Shown piece by piece: positions 15,792-24,049 of a stretch of 35,796 nt of DNA (its first letter is position 1; each line of letters begins with the position of its first letter). The translations under genes were made by a program, and so were the position numbers. A model generated the notes under the pieces. The model saw nothing but the letters and a program-made list of their open reading frames with translations, searched no databases and was not told the DNA's origin. The stretch covers positions 1 to 35,796 of the forward strand of contig NZ_JAVLAS010000005.1 in NCBI RefSeq assembly GCF_032190635.1, in the 5' to 3' direction. Source of the stretch: Levilactobacillus zymae. GTDB taxonomy: Bacteria; Bacillota; Bacilli; Lactobacillales; Lactobacillaceae.

Positions 15792-16202
15792 ATGAAGAAA
15801 ATCGCACACTGGTTATTGGAAAAAGCCAAAAAAGATATGCGAACCGATCCTTTTACAACACCTTCACGGCGGACTAAGCTGTCTTACTATTTTGATAACT
15901 TAGTTAGCATGGTCTTCTATATAATGGGAATTTACCTCATGTTAATGGATTTATACCAAGAGCTTTTCACGGCGAACCATACCGATTTTTTAGGAACTGC
16001 GCTAATGGCCTTAGTTTTACTGCTGGGTGGCTTATTATTCCGTTGGTCAGCCTATGCAGATCTCAAAGCCATCAACCGGTATCAACATTATTTGAAGCAA
16101 CAATCGATAGAGCAACAACAAGCATTACGCCGGCAAGAATGGTTAAAGTCGGCTGAACAAGGCAAAACAGAATTAGAACAAAAGCTGAATCATAAGGAGT
16201 GA
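15792..16202 (+). CDS. Two-helix membrane protein of the tra operon (TrsM-position)
   Basis: This 136-residue protein has a basic N-terminus (MKKIAHWLLEKAKKDMRTDP) and two transmembrane helices at about 33-52 and 65-83. A charged helical C-tail of glutamine and glutamate follows (HYLKQQSIEQQQALRRQEWL). AGGAGG lies upstream. It sits between the VirB6-like gene and the topoisomerase gene. No family motif was recognised; a structural role in the channel is inferred from context. Confidence 0.65.
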   Translation: MKKIAHWLLEKAKKDMRTDPFTTPSRRTKLSYYFDNLVSMVFYIMGIYLMLMDLYQELFTANHTDFLGTALMALVLLLGGLLFRWSAYADLKAINRYQHYLKQQSIEQQQALRRQEWLKSAEQGKTELEQKLNHKE

Positions 16203-16208
16203 ACGAAC

Positions 16209-18344
16209 ATGACCACTGTTATCTTAGCTGAAAAACCCAGTCAAGCCCGTTCATACGTCCAAGCCTTTCAAAAGAGCACAAAAAAACAGGGTTACTATAC
16301 GGTTAGCGACCCTGTTTTGCCCGAAAATACGCTTGTCACATATGGTCTCGGACATTTAGTTGAACTAGCCACACCGGATAAATATGATCAGAAATATCAG
16401 CAATGGGCCTTATCTAATTTACCGATTTTCCCCGATAAATACAAGTTTGTGGTGTCAGCTAGTAAAAAAGATCAATTCAAGGTCGTCAAAGACCTGTTAA
16501 CGAAGGCCGATACCATTATTGTTGCCACCGATAGTGGTCGGGAAGGCTCTAATATTGCGTGGTCAATCATGAGCCAAGCCCAGATTGACGTTAAAAAGAA
16601 GACCATTAAGCGGCTATGGTTGAATAGCCTAGAAAAAGACGCCATTATTACCGGATTCAAAAATCTTGGTGATTGGCACAAAGATTATTTGGCTTATAAA
16701 GAAGCCCAAACTCGTCAAATTAGCGATTGGTTGATCGGCATGAATGGTAGTCCCTTATATACTTTATTGTTGAGACAAAATGGGGTGCGTGGCGTGTACT
16801 CGATTGGTCGCGTGCAGACGCCAACCTTGTATATGGTCTATCAAAGAGACCAGGCAATCAAAAACTTTAAGCCGGAACCCTATTTTGAACTAAATGCGGA
16901 AATTGTAGCTAATCAGCAAAAATTCGCCGCAAAATTAGACCCCTATCAGCGATTTAAAGACGAAACAGGGCTAATGACATTCATGCAAGCTAAACGCGTT
17001 CAGAAAGGCTCACAGGGCGGTTTAATCAAGGACGTCCAAAAACAGGCTAAAAAGCGTGCTAGTCCCCAACTATTCTCACTATCCAGTCTGCAAAGTGCCA
17101 TGAATAAACGTTATCACGCCAGCGCCAGCCAAACCTTAGCAGCCATTCAAAGTTTATATGAAGCCAAGTTGTTGAGTTATCCCCGCACCGATTGTGCTTA
17201 TATCACTGATGAAGAATTTGAGTACTTAGTGGCTAATCTGACGAAGTATCTGGGTTTAGTCTCTAAGCCAGTCGCTTTAACCAATACCACCCCAAATAAA
17301 CGTTACGTCAATGGGAAAAAGGTTGAAGAACATTACGCCATTATCATGACTAAAGTTGTGCCGACTAAAGAGAAACTAGCCAGCTTACCTAAATTACAGC
17401 AACAAGTCTATGACCTGGTTTTAAGAACGACGTTAGCGATGTTTGCTGATCCGTACGAGTACGAGGAAACCACCATTATTACCCAAGTTGGTGACGCCAA
17501 TTTTAAAGCAACCGGTAAGGTCCCAACTAAGCAAGGTTGGCAAGCATTATTTGATGAAAACAAAGCCGACCAGCAAGAGGCAGCCACCTTACCGCTCGTT
17601 CACCAAGGCGATCAAGTCCAAGCAAATCTGCAAACACCGCAAAAAGAAACGACACCACCGGTACCCTTTACCGAAGGTACCCTGATTACGGCCATGAAGA
17701 CCGCCGGCAAAACGCTTGATGATGAAGCAGCCCAAGCAATTCTCAAAGATGTGCAAGGCATTGGGACAAGTGCGACCCGGGCCAATGTGCTGGAAGTGTT
17801 AAAGAAACGCGGCTACTTAGTTACTGAAAAGAATAAGTTGCACGTCAGTGAAGCCGGAATCACTTTATGTAAAGCAGTCGAACTCGAACCCTTGCTAACT
17901 AGTCCAGAAATGACAGCTAAATGGGAGCAAGCATTACAGCAAATCAGTACCGAAGAACGCACCCCAGATAACTTTTTGAGCCAGATTAAGAAGTTTGTGG
18001 CGAAGTTAATTGCTGATGTCCCCACACAATTAACCGGCAATTCAGCCATTAAGCAACAAATCAATCACCAACAGCAAGCACAAAAGTCCGACGAGGTCTT
18101 CTTAGAAACACCGCAAGCGACCGTTTTAAATAAACAGAAGTTTTACATTGTGAAACCCAAGCAAGGCGAAGACTTTACTCTACCCAAGAAATGGAGCAGC
18201 AAAGCCCTCGGTAAAACTGCAATTAAAGCGTTGGTCACCAAGGGGGAAACGAGCAAATTAAAGGGTTTCAAGAGTAAAAAAGGAAAGTCGTTTGACGCCA
18301 AGTTAAAGCTTGACGGCCATAAATTAAGTTTTGATTTTGATTAG
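16209..18344 (+). CDS. topB: Topoisomerase III (type IA) of the transfer operon
   Basis: This 711-residue type IA enzyme removes supercoils or resolves single-strand intermediates during transfer or replication. The TOPRIM domain has ILAEKPSQA (5-13) and ATDSGREG (106-113). The catalytic tyrosine is Tyr324 in LLSYPRTDCAYI, and YSIGRVQTPTLYMVY (about 197-211) is conserved. The C-terminal 90 residues are a lysine-rich tail. The AAGGAGTGAACGAAC spacer gives a good ribosome site. In pSK41 the corresponding gene is trsI. Confidence 0.95.
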   Translation: MTTVILAEKPSQARSYVQAFQKSTKKQGYYTVSDPVLPENTLVTYGLGHLVELATPDKYDQKYQQWALSNLPIFPDKYKFVVSASKKDQFKVVKDLLTKADTIIVATDSGREGSNIAWSIMSQAQIDVKKKTIKRLWLNSLEKDAIITGFKNLGDWHKDYLAYKEAQTRQISDWLIGMNGSPLYTLLLRQNGVRGVYSIGRVQTPTLYMVYQRDQAIKNFKPEPYFELNAEIVANQQKFAAKLDPYQRFKDETGLMTFMQAKRVQKGSQGGLIKDVQKQAKKRASPQLFSLSSLQSAMNKRYHASASQTLAAIQSLYEAKLLSYPRTDCAYITDEEFEYLVANLTKYLGLVSKPVALTNTTPNKRYVNGKKVEEHYAIIMTKVVPTKEKLASLPKLQQQVYDLVLRTTLAMFADPYEYEETTIITQVGDANFKATGKVPTKQGWQALFDENKADQQEAATLPLVHQGDQVQANLQTPQKETTPPVPFTEGTLITAMKTAGKTLDDEAAQAILKDVQGIGTSATRANVLEVLKKRGYLVTEKNKLHVSEAGITLCKAVELEPLLTSPEMTAKWEQALQQISTEERTPDNFLSQIKKFVAKLIADVPTQLTGNSAIKQQINHQQQAQKSDEVFLETPQATVLNKQKFYIVKPKQGEDFTLPKKWSSKALGKTAIKALVTKGETSKLKGFKSKKGKSFDAKLKLDGHKLSFDFD

Positions 18345-18372
18345 AACCTGCCTACCGCCCTGCACGTTGTTG

Positions 18373-18437
18373 CGGGTTGGTGAACCCGTTGTTTAGGTTC
18401 ACCTTTATAAAGCCAAAAGTAAACCTAAACAACGGGT
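18373..18437. promoter_or_regulatory. Long inverted repeat with a competing hairpin after topB
   Basis: A perfect 16-bp inverted repeat has arms 18384-18399 and 18422-18437 (ACCCGTTGTTTAGGTT and its complement), spaced by 22 bases. A second small hairpin (CGGGTT at 18373-18378 with AACCCG at 18383-18388) shares bases with the left arm, so the two structures exclude each other. No T-run follows, so it is not a classical terminator. It could stop mRNA decay, act as a protein site or switch expression of the two following genes. Confidence 0.6.
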
Positions 18438-18466
18438 GAGATTAGCAAAGCAAAGGAGATCATAAA

Positions 18467-18682
18467 ATGGATAATAAATTAGAAGTCATTGGGAGTGAAT
18501 TACCAGTTTTGCAGGCTAAAGGAACCTACAAGTATCTAAAAGAAATCACTGGTAACGGAGCCTATTATCAAGTGGCTTGGCAAAAATTGTCTGACGGTTA
18601 CGTTGCCCTTTATGGCACGACCTCAATTCAAACAAAAGTGGCTCCCATACTGAATGATATTTTTGAAGATGAGGAGGGGTAA
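18467..18682 (+). CDS. Small conserved-looking plasmid protein, unknown
   Basis: This 71-residue protein begins MDNKLEVIGSELPVLQAKGT and has AAAGGAG upstream. It is a small soluble, acidic domain with alternating hydrophobic residues (YYQVAWQKLSDGYVALYG), probably a beta-sheet. Its stop is three bases before the next ATG. The pairing with an ArdC/LtrC-like gene at the end of transfer operons suggests a linked role. No function could be recognised. Confidence 0.65.
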   Translation: MDNKLEVIGSELPVLQAKGTYKYLKEITGNGAYYQVAWQKLSDGYVALYGTTSIQTKVAPILNDIFEDEEG

Positions 18683-18685
18683 CTT

Positions 18686-19810
18686 ATGCCAAATAAAGCA
18701 AATGTTAAGGCTTGGAAAGCACAATTAGTCGCCCAGGCTGAACAGCAAATCCTAAAATTAACTGATAGTGACCAATTTAAACAGTATCTCAATACCCTGG
18801 CTAAATTTCATCGTTATAGCGCCAGAAACATTGATTTAATTTATGCGCAAAATCCTCAAGCCACTCAAGTCGCCGGTTTTAAGCAATGGCAGAAGGCTTT
18901 TAACCGCACCGTCAACCGGGGCGCAAAAGCGATTCGGATTGCGGCTCCGATCATTAAGAAGCTAACACCAGCCGAGCAGAAGCATCTTGATACCACCGAT
19001 GAGCGCGCCATTGTCGGTTATCGCTATCTACCCGTCTTTGATGTGGCACAAACTAGCGGTGAACCAGTGTTAAGTGCTAAAGACTTTGTCAAAGAAAATT
19101 TGGCCGATCATCAGAATGTGACAAGCTTATATAACGCGTTCAAAGATTATTTAAACCAGCAAACCGACCTTAAAGTCAGTGAAGTGCCTTTAGCGACGCT
19201 AAATGGGGCTAAGGGGTATTTTCAACCCAGCACTAATGAAATCGTCATTGGTGGCGATGAGCCTGACAATGCTTTGAAACTAAAGACGTTATACCACGAA
19301 TATGCGCATAGCCAGCTACACGGCATAAAATCAGCCTTTAAAGATCGGCCACGAGCCTATCAGGAAACCCAGGCCGAAGCGGTCGCATATGTTGCCATGC
19401 AAAATATTGGCGTTGATACCAGCAACTACTCACTCGGTTACGTGGCCACCTGGGCTAAAGATAAAGCCGTGATCCATAGTGCTTTAAGTGAAATCCAGCA
19501 AGTTAGCAACAAAGTGATTGAACTTAGCGATGGCTTAACCAAACAATTAGGCTTACAAGAAGCCCCAAAAGAGCCTGCGCATGATCTAAAAAAGCTATCA
19601 GCCCATGATCTTAATAAGTCCTATCAAGGCTTGCAACAACAAGTTCAGCAAGCAACTAATCCACAACAAAAATCAGAACTAAAAAATAAATTAAATGATG
19701 TACACCATGAAATCAGTGAGCGAACACAAAAGCAACTGCAAGCATTTGCTAAAAAGAATCCAGAAATTAAACAACCAGATTCTGAACCCGATCAAAGTCT
19801 AAAACGTTAG
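18686..19810 (+). CDS. ArdC/LtrC-like protein with zinc-metalloprotease motif
   Basis: This 374-residue protein has an ArdC-type N-terminal domain (about 1-110). It includes YSARNIDLIYAQNPQATQVA and WQKAFNRTVNRGAKAIRI, typical of DUF1738/ssDNA-binding antirestriction proteins. A metallopeptidase-like domain follows with YHEYAHSQLHG (HExxH at residues 204-208) and a likely third ligand Glu231 in QAEAVAY. ArdC proteins protect incoming single-stranded plasmid DNA. The C-terminal 75 residues are glutamine-rich and coiled. GGAGGGG precedes the ATG. It ends the rightward transfer block. Confidence 0.85.
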   Translation: MPNKANVKAWKAQLVAQAEQQILKLTDSDQFKQYLNTLAKFHRYSARNIDLIYAQNPQATQVAGFKQWQKAFNRTVNRGAKAIRIAAPIIKKLTPAEQKHLDTTDERAIVGYRYLPVFDVAQTSGEPVLSAKDFVKENLADHQNVTSLYNAFKDYLNQQTDLKVSEVPLATLNGAKGYFQPSTNEIVIGGDEPDNALKLKTLYHEYAHSQLHGIKSAFKDRPRAYQETQAEAVAYVAMQNIGVDTSNYSLGYVATWAKDKAVIHSALSEIQQVSNKVIELSDGLTKQLGLQEAPKEPAHDLKKLSAHDLNKSYQGLQQQVQQATNPQQKSELKNKLNDVHHEISERTQKQLQAFAKKNPEIKQPDSEPDQSLKR

Positions 19811-19842
19811 CCAGTTTTTAAAGGGCATGCTATAATGGAAAC

Positions 19843-19968
19843 AGAAAAGGAAGCCCCGCCGAAAACAGGGCTTCCCACGCAAGCCGCTTCAAAGGCGGTG
19901 GCATAATTACAAAACTATATTAATGTCGTCCCGTAACTCGCCAAAGTTATAATCGGGGCGGCTTTTTT
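19843..19968 (+). ncRNA. Antitoxin RNA of type I module 1
   Basis: An extended -10 (TGCTATAAT, TATAAT at 19831-19836) would start an RNA near 19843. It has a first hairpin (GGAAGCCC/GGGCTTCC), a second around CCGC-TTCAAAG-GCGG, and the terminator at 19925-19968. It converges on and overlaps the 3' end of the toxin message. The same layout occurs at 23728-23850. Type I regulation is inferred from this convergent arrangement. Confidence 0.75.
19925..19968 (+). terminator. Shared terminator of type I module 1
   Basis: The arms 19925-19933 and 19954-19962 pair over nine positions with two G-U pairs in the RNA, then T6 at 19963-19968. It ends the antitoxin RNA; the same hairpin lies just beyond the toxin stop codon on the other strand and could serve that message too. 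Confidence 0.75.
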
Positions 19969-20056
19969 ATTTGTGGTGCTTGTCGATATAGCTGAGTAGC
20001 GCGATTAAAAACGTGCCAAACAGCAACATCAACGAGAGTGCCTGGAAGACGCTCAT
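19967..20056 (-). CDS. Hol-Tox-type small membrane toxin, module 1
   Basis: This 29-residue peptide begins MSVFQALSLMLLFGTF and ends with charged IDKHHK. That is a single transmembrane helix with the SVF/DAL-LMLxFGTF pattern of putative holin-like toxins (TxpA/BsrG-like type I toxins). AGGAAGG lies 11 bases before the ATG at 20056. Such peptides depolarise the membrane when their RNA antitoxin is lost. The frame is too short for routine ORF calling but is clear by comparison with module 2. Confidence 0.85.
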   Translation of the reverse strand: MSVFQALSLMLLFGTFLIALLSYIDKHHK

Positions 20057-20184
20057 TGACTGTGAAACCTTCCTGAAGATTATTCCATGTTCCCATGGGC
20101 CTCACCTCGCAAGGGAAAAGACAGCCACCGCCCTTAAAACTTCCTGCTTAATCTATTATACAGAAACTTTGACGAGGAAACCAA
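20057..20184 (-). promoter_or_regulatory. Toxin 1 promoter and leader
   Basis: Minus-strand TATAAT (20160-20155) has TTGGTT (20184-20179) 18 bp upstream, so the toxin mRNA would start near 20148 and carry a leader of about 90 bases. The leader contains GGGCGGTGGC, also present (as GGCGGTGGC) in the antitoxin RNA. Between here and 20354 no gene was seen; a weak hairpin AGCTTA/TAAGCT with T-run lies near 20318-20346. Confidence 0.65.
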
Positions 20185-20354
20185 ATTTCATCTTAATATT
20201 GTTATCAACTGTTTCAGTGAAAGTTGCGCTTAATAAGGTATTTTTGTTTAATACTACGATCAAAGTTTAGCAGCAACTAAAAGCAGCTTAGAATCTCTTT
20301 GTCGGTAGCAACCAGAGCTTATTTGTATAATTCTTTAAGCTTTTTTCATTTAAT

Positions 20355-21401
20355 TCAACTTTTAACAAATTTGAATATCTCTACCAACCATTCTTTAGCA
20401 ATTTTTTCTCTGTCGTTTTCATTTAATTCAACAATTCCCTGATTTTCTTCACCTGAAATGTCTTTTTGTAGTATAACTGCCATTTCAGCCTGTGTTAATT
20501 GAACGTAGGAAGCTAATGTTGATATAGAGTATGTGAAATTAATTGCGTCCCCTGAATTTGCTAGAATAATAGTCCTATTGCTTTTAGTTTTTAAAATTTT
20601 ATACCCACCATTGTGTCCATAGCGGGGTAATTTGTTGATCATTTGACTATTTTTAAAAGTATCGTCCGCTGAAGTTACAGAAAAGCTATATAAAGTATGT
20701 TTCAAATCCAATTTTTTTAGTTGAAGAGTATCAATAGACTTCTCTCCATTAGCTATATACACAATATCAACGTCAATTAGCTCAGTATATATATCATTAG
20801 TTATTTGGTACCCATGGGCTAATGCGTTAGCTAATCGTATTGCCCTTTTATCAGAAACTGTGACTATTGCACCACGTTTTCTTAAATTACCCGCTATACT
20901 GGAGCCAACTTTACCATAGCCAATAACTAGTACTTTCTTGCCTAAAAGCGTCGTTCCATAATCTGCTAAAAAGATTTCGGATTTGACTACAATCTCATGT
21001 CCAACCAAAAAATCTTCCTCAATTTTTAAAGAACTTCTTGCCACTGATAGTATTGGGACTGATATTGAATTATTGGACAGCTTATCTTCATACTTTTGGT
21101 AGCCATTTTCCGTATCCTCGATTATTTTAACCAATTGACCTTTAAACTGTTTCTGAATGTCACTTAATCTTGGTACAAAATACCCACCAATATCAATAAT
21201 TGCAAACGTGTCCTGTCCGACAATTTTCTTTATCAAGTTAGGTGTATCAACGCCTGCTAATTCTTTCCTAGAAACATCTAATATTGTACAAGTTTTTGAT
21301 AAATGTTTAAGGACTTTACGATCGATACTTTTGGGCTTGGGTATAAAGTACACTTCGTAGTGTTCACATAAATAGTCTATAAAATCCAAACTGTTAATCA
21401 C
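20355..21401 (-). CDS. Degenerate S-adenosylhomocysteine hydrolase-like protein (5' end frameshifted)
   Basis: This 348-residue frame resembles SAHH from end to end. AIIDIGGYF lies where SAHH has LDDGGD, IIEDTENGYQKYEDK where it has EETTTGVHRL. LLGKKVLVIGYGKVGSSIAGNL is the NAD-binding Rossmann motif. Key catalytic Asp and Lys positions of true SAHH appear replaced, so hydrolase activity is doubtful. The GTG at 21401 is a poor start; the true N-terminus lies in another frame at 21508-21413, separated by a one-base slip at the T6 run 21421-21426. It is the last gene of a leftward operon with the HD and MFS genes. Confidence 0.75.
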   Translation of the reverse strand: MINSLDFIDYLCEHYEVYFIPKPKSIDRKVLKHLSKTCTILDVSRKELAGVDTPNLIKKIVGQDTFAIIDIGGYFVPRLSDIQKQFKGQLVKIIEDTENGYQKYEDKLSNNSISVPILSVARSSLKIEEDFLVGHEIVVKSEIFLADYGTTLLGKKVLVIGYGKVGSSIAGNLRKRGAIVTVSDKRAIRLANALAHGYQITNDIYTELIDVDIVYIANGEKSIDTLQLKKLDLKHTLYSFSVTSADDTFKNSQMINKLPRYGHNGGYKILKTKSNRTIILANSGDAINFTYSISTLASYVQLTQAEMAVILQKDISGEENQGIVELNENDREKIAKEWLVEIFKFVKS

Positions 21402-21409
21402 AGCGTGCT

Positions 21410-21508
21410 CTACGACAGGATTTTTTGGGGATCAGACTGTCCTTTATTAAAAAGCGCAGCGACTTTTTCGAAATACGATTTATCTAATAGATACTCATTA
21501 TGTCTCAT
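21410..21508 (-). pseudogene. Separated N-terminal fragment of the SAHH-like gene
   Basis: The ATG at 21508 overlaps the end of the HD gene. It encodes MRHNEYLLDKSYFEKVAALF and stops at TAG (21412-21410). One extra A in the A6 run (plus-strand T6 at 21421-21426) would fuse it in phase to NPVVEHAVINSLDFIDYL of the main frame. This matches the N-terminal order of SAHH-like proteins. It is either an inactivating frameshift, a phase-variable tract or a sequencing error. Confidence 0.7.
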
Positions 21509-22160
21509 CTTTTACACCTGTTTCCATTTGGAATTCAGATAAGAAATCACGCATATACTTTGTTCGACGACTGGCTTCTTGCTTTCCCATTCTGGTATTC
21601 ATTGAACTTGCTAATTTCAGTAGCTTTTCATAAAAGTGATTGATGGTTGTACTTTTGTGATGGCGATAATCATCGTGTGTTTTGATTTCCTTCACTGATA
21701 TTTTGGGATCGTATATTTCCTGTCCAGCGTGCCCGCCGTAAGCAAATGCACGTGCTATGCCGATTGCACCTAGTGCATCAAGTCTATCAGCGTCCTGAAC
21801 ACATTTACCTTCGTTAGAAAGCTGGTAATGGTGTTCAATGTTGTCAGAATATGACATATGTTGGATAATATCTAAAATGTCTTCTCTAGCCGGAGTTGCA
21901 ATATTCTCATGGCTAAGTATAATTCGTACTTCTCTCAGTCTATTCTTTTTATCTGCAGTGACTTTTTCGTCTATGGTGTCATGCAAATAGCTAGCTGCTT
22001 TCACAACATACAGACCAATATCAGTTTCATCTTTTTTAAAATCTTCTGTATATATTTTTTGAGCTAACTTAGCCACTCTTTGGGCATGAAGAAAATCATG
22101 CCCAGTTGGATCAAAGGCCATATTTTCTTTAGAAAATGATTTTATATCATCTAAACTCAT
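21498..22160 (-). CDS. HD-domain phosphohydrolase
   Basis: This 220-residue protein of the YpgQ/YedJ type has HD metal-binding residues His25, His60-Asp61 (SYLHDTID) and Asp123/125 (VQDADRLDALGAIGIARAF). Relatives hydrolyse nucleotides or small phosphate esters. Its ATG shares a base with the stop of the upstream MFS gene (TAATG), with AAAGGAG as ribosome site, so the two are translationally coupled. It also overlaps the start of the SAHH-like gene. The substrate is unknown; the operon suggests a nucleoside-type compound. Confidence 0.85.
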   Translation of the reverse strand: MSLDDIKSFSKENMAFDPTGHDFLHAQRVAKLAQKIYTEDFKKDETDIGLYVVKAASYLHDTIDEKVTADKKNRLREVRIILSHENIATPAREDILDIIQHMSYSDNIEHHYQLSNEGKCVQDADRLDALGAIGIARAFAYGGHAGQEIYDPKISVKEIKTHDDYRHHKSTTINHFYEKLLKLASSMNTRMGKQEASRRTKYMRDFLSEFQMETGVKDET

Positions 22161-23551
22161 TACTCTTTATCTCCTTTAATTACTTTATTTCGTAAAGCTA
22201 TCAAGCATAGAGAAATTGTGAATACGGCAACAAAAAACAAAATCAAGAAATTGATTGCTAACCCCCATTTTGTCCCTGAAATTACACTCCCTTGTTGTTT
22301 CTGCAATAAAGAAACAATAGAGGACGATATTGCAATTCCAACTGCTCCTGAATAAGCTTGAACCGTCATATAAATCGAATTACCATCATTTACTAACCCA
22401 GCAGGTAATTGAGACAAACTATAGGTCATGATGTTACTGTAGCTAAAGCTCAATCCCACCATAAAAAGCATATATATTAAAACCAGCCCGCCAATACTTG
22501 GTGTAAATAGGTTGGCGCCCAAAAAGGTCAGTCCAATGATTATACAGCCACTTATAATGGGTAAGCGGGGTGCAGTTTTATCGTAAATAATACCAGCAAC
22601 CACCGATAGCACTGCATCAATCACAGCGGCAGGAGCAATTAGAAAACCTACCAAACCAGGTGACTGGGCAAAAAGTATTTGTAGCACATTAGGGATTAAG
22701 TATGACATACTCAAAGAACTGAATTGCAATAGAAAAAAAGCACTTAACAACTGCAAAAAGCGTTTGTTTTTAAAGAGACTTAATTCCAATAATTTATGGC
22801 TCTTATGCTTCTCATTAAGAAGGAAAAGTAAGCCACTAAAAAAAGCTGTTCCTAGTAAAAACAAATACAATTTAAAAGAGCTACTGTTAGCAGTCAAGTT
22901 AGCAATAAACATCAACGTCGTTGTCAAAAAAATGGCCAAGAAAATGCCCCCACGGACATCAAAGGGAACGTAATGAACCGGTGAACTTTGTTCAATGCTA
23001 AGCTCACCAAGCAGCCAGGTAACCATAATAATTGGTATTAAAATTATAAATAGAAAATGCCAATTTAATGTGTCCTGAATTATGCCACCATATATGGGCC
23101 CCACTGCTGGTGCAAAGGCAATAACTAAGCTACCTATCCCCATAAAAGTGCCAACTTTTTTCTTTGGCACTTGATCTAGTACGACAGCAAACATCAACGG
23201 TAACGCGATTCCATCAGCAATGCCTTGACATAAGCGGCCTAGCAAAACTAAATTAAAGCTGTTGGAAAAGCTTGCAATCAACGTACCGACTAAAAAGCTT
23301 AAGCACGAAACTCTAAATAAAGTTACCACACGAAACCGTCTTAAAAAGAATGAACCCAATGGAATCAAACTAGTTGAGACTAGCATATATCCAGTAGTCA
23401 ACCATTGAACTTGACTGATAGGTATAGAAAAATACGTTGTTAATTGTGGGAAGGTTATGTTTAACGCTGTTTCAACCACTATTCCTAAAAAGCTTAAAAG
23501 ACCAATCGAAATTATTGCGCTCAATAGTTTGTTGTGTTTCTCTTGAACCAA
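22160..23551 (-). CDS. MFS drug exporter, DHA2 (EmrB/QacA) type
   Basis: This 463-residue polytopic protein has about 12-14 transmembrane helices. It contains WLTTGYMLVSTSLIPLGSFF and LLGRLCQGIADGIALPLMF, typical of drug/H+ antiporters. The TTG at 23551 is preferred because GGAAGG lies eight bases upstream; the open frame to 23644 would contain promoter and operator. It heads a leftward operon with the HD hydrolase and the SAHH-like gene. It would export a small molecule, perhaps one that the two other proteins handle. Confidence 0.85.
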   Translation of the reverse strand: MVQEKHNKLLSAIISIGLLSFLGIVVETALNITFPQLTTYFSIPISQVQWLTTGYMLVSTSLIPLGSFFLRRFRVVTLFRVSCLSFLVGTLIASFSNSFNLVLLGRLCQGIADGIALPLMFAVVLDQVPKKKVGTFMGIGSLVIAFAPAVGPIYGGIIQDTLNWHFLFIILIPIIMVTWLLGELSIEQSSPVHYVPFDVRGGIFLAIFLTTTLMFIANLTANSSSFKLYLFLLGTAFFSGLLFLLNEKHKSHKLLELSLFKNKRFLQLLSAFFLLQFSSLSMSYLIPNVLQILFAQSPGLVGFLIAPAAVIDAVLSVVAGIIYDKTAPRLPIISGCIIIGLTFLGANLFTPSIGGLVLIYMLFMVGLSFSYSNIMTYSLSQLPAGLVNDGNSIYMTVQAYSGAVGIAISSSIVSLLQKQQGSVISGTKWGLAINFLILFFVAVFTISLCLIALRNKVIKGDKE

Positions 23552-23569
23552 GAATTGCACCTTCCAAAC

Positions 23570-23600
23570 ACTACATGTAGTTTTTTCATCACATATTATA
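23570..23600 (-). promoter_or_regulatory. Promoter and palindromic operator of the MFS-HD-SAHH operon
   Basis: Minus-strand TATAAT (23600-23595) lies upstream of the perfect 12-bp palindrome ACTACATGTAGT (23570-23581). The palindrome falls at about +10 to +20 of the expected transcript, a repressor-like position. No good -35 is visible and no regulator gene is adjacent, so the regulator would act from elsewhere. Confidence 0.6.
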
Positions 23601-23727
23601 CCACTATATATGGTTCTTAGGCCGTTGCTCCTACATATTTTCAAAAACGAACAATTGTTTCTCTAGCCTTTGAGAAACTACACTTAAAATAGTCGCAAGT
23701 CCGTTATAGGCATGCTATAATGTAGAC

Positions 23728-23850
23728 AGAAAAAGGAAGCCCCGCTAGAACAGGACTTCCCATGTAGAACCGTTTAAGACGGTGGCAAAGTTTAATAATA
23801 GATTAAATAATCCGTTAGCCCTGCCAAAAGCTAAGACGGATTATTTTTTT
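23728..23850 (+). ncRNA. Antitoxin RNA of type I module 2
   Basis: The start carries the same GGCATGCTATAATG block as module 1 (TATAAT at 23716-23721), giving an RNA from about 23728. A GGAAG/CTTCC hairpin, an ACCGT/ACGGT hairpin and the terminator at 23806-23850 follow. It overlaps the 3' end of the convergent toxin message. Confidence 0.75.
23806..23850 (+). terminator. Shared terminator of type I module 2
   Basis: A perfect 10-bp stem (23806-23815 with 23836-23845, AATAATCCGT and complement) is followed by a T-run to 23850. The toxin stop codon lies within the structure. Confidence 0.8.
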
Positions 23851-23944
23851 GCTGACTTTTGATCAGCTCAACAATTAATGCGATTAAGGCCACGATAAAT
23901 GTACCGAAAGCTAGCATTAATTGTAAAGCGTCCGCAACGGACAC
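23831..23944 (-). CDS. Hol-Tox-type small membrane toxin, module 2
   Basis: This 37-residue peptide starts at GTG (23944) and begins MSVADALQLMLAFGTFIVAL. A longer charged tail ends KSQQKNNPS. The SVADALQLML-FGTF pattern is that of putative holin-like type I toxins and matches module 1. GAAAGGAG lies nine bases before the start. A single transmembrane helix with short flanks is expected. Confidence 0.85.
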   Translation of the reverse strand: MSVADALQLMLAFGTFIVALIALIVELIKSQQKNNPS

Positions 23945-24049
23945 TTAGGCTACTCCTTTCGTTAGGATTTATGGGCTTTAAGGGTTTAACACCATAAGCA
24001 CCACCTCCGATCGGAAATAGCCACCGCCTTAACTTCTCTACAAACTTTA

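Noticed and set aside
20013..20270. 85-residue rightward frame
   Set aside because: It lies antisense to the toxin 1 message, its leader and promoter and has no ribosome site.
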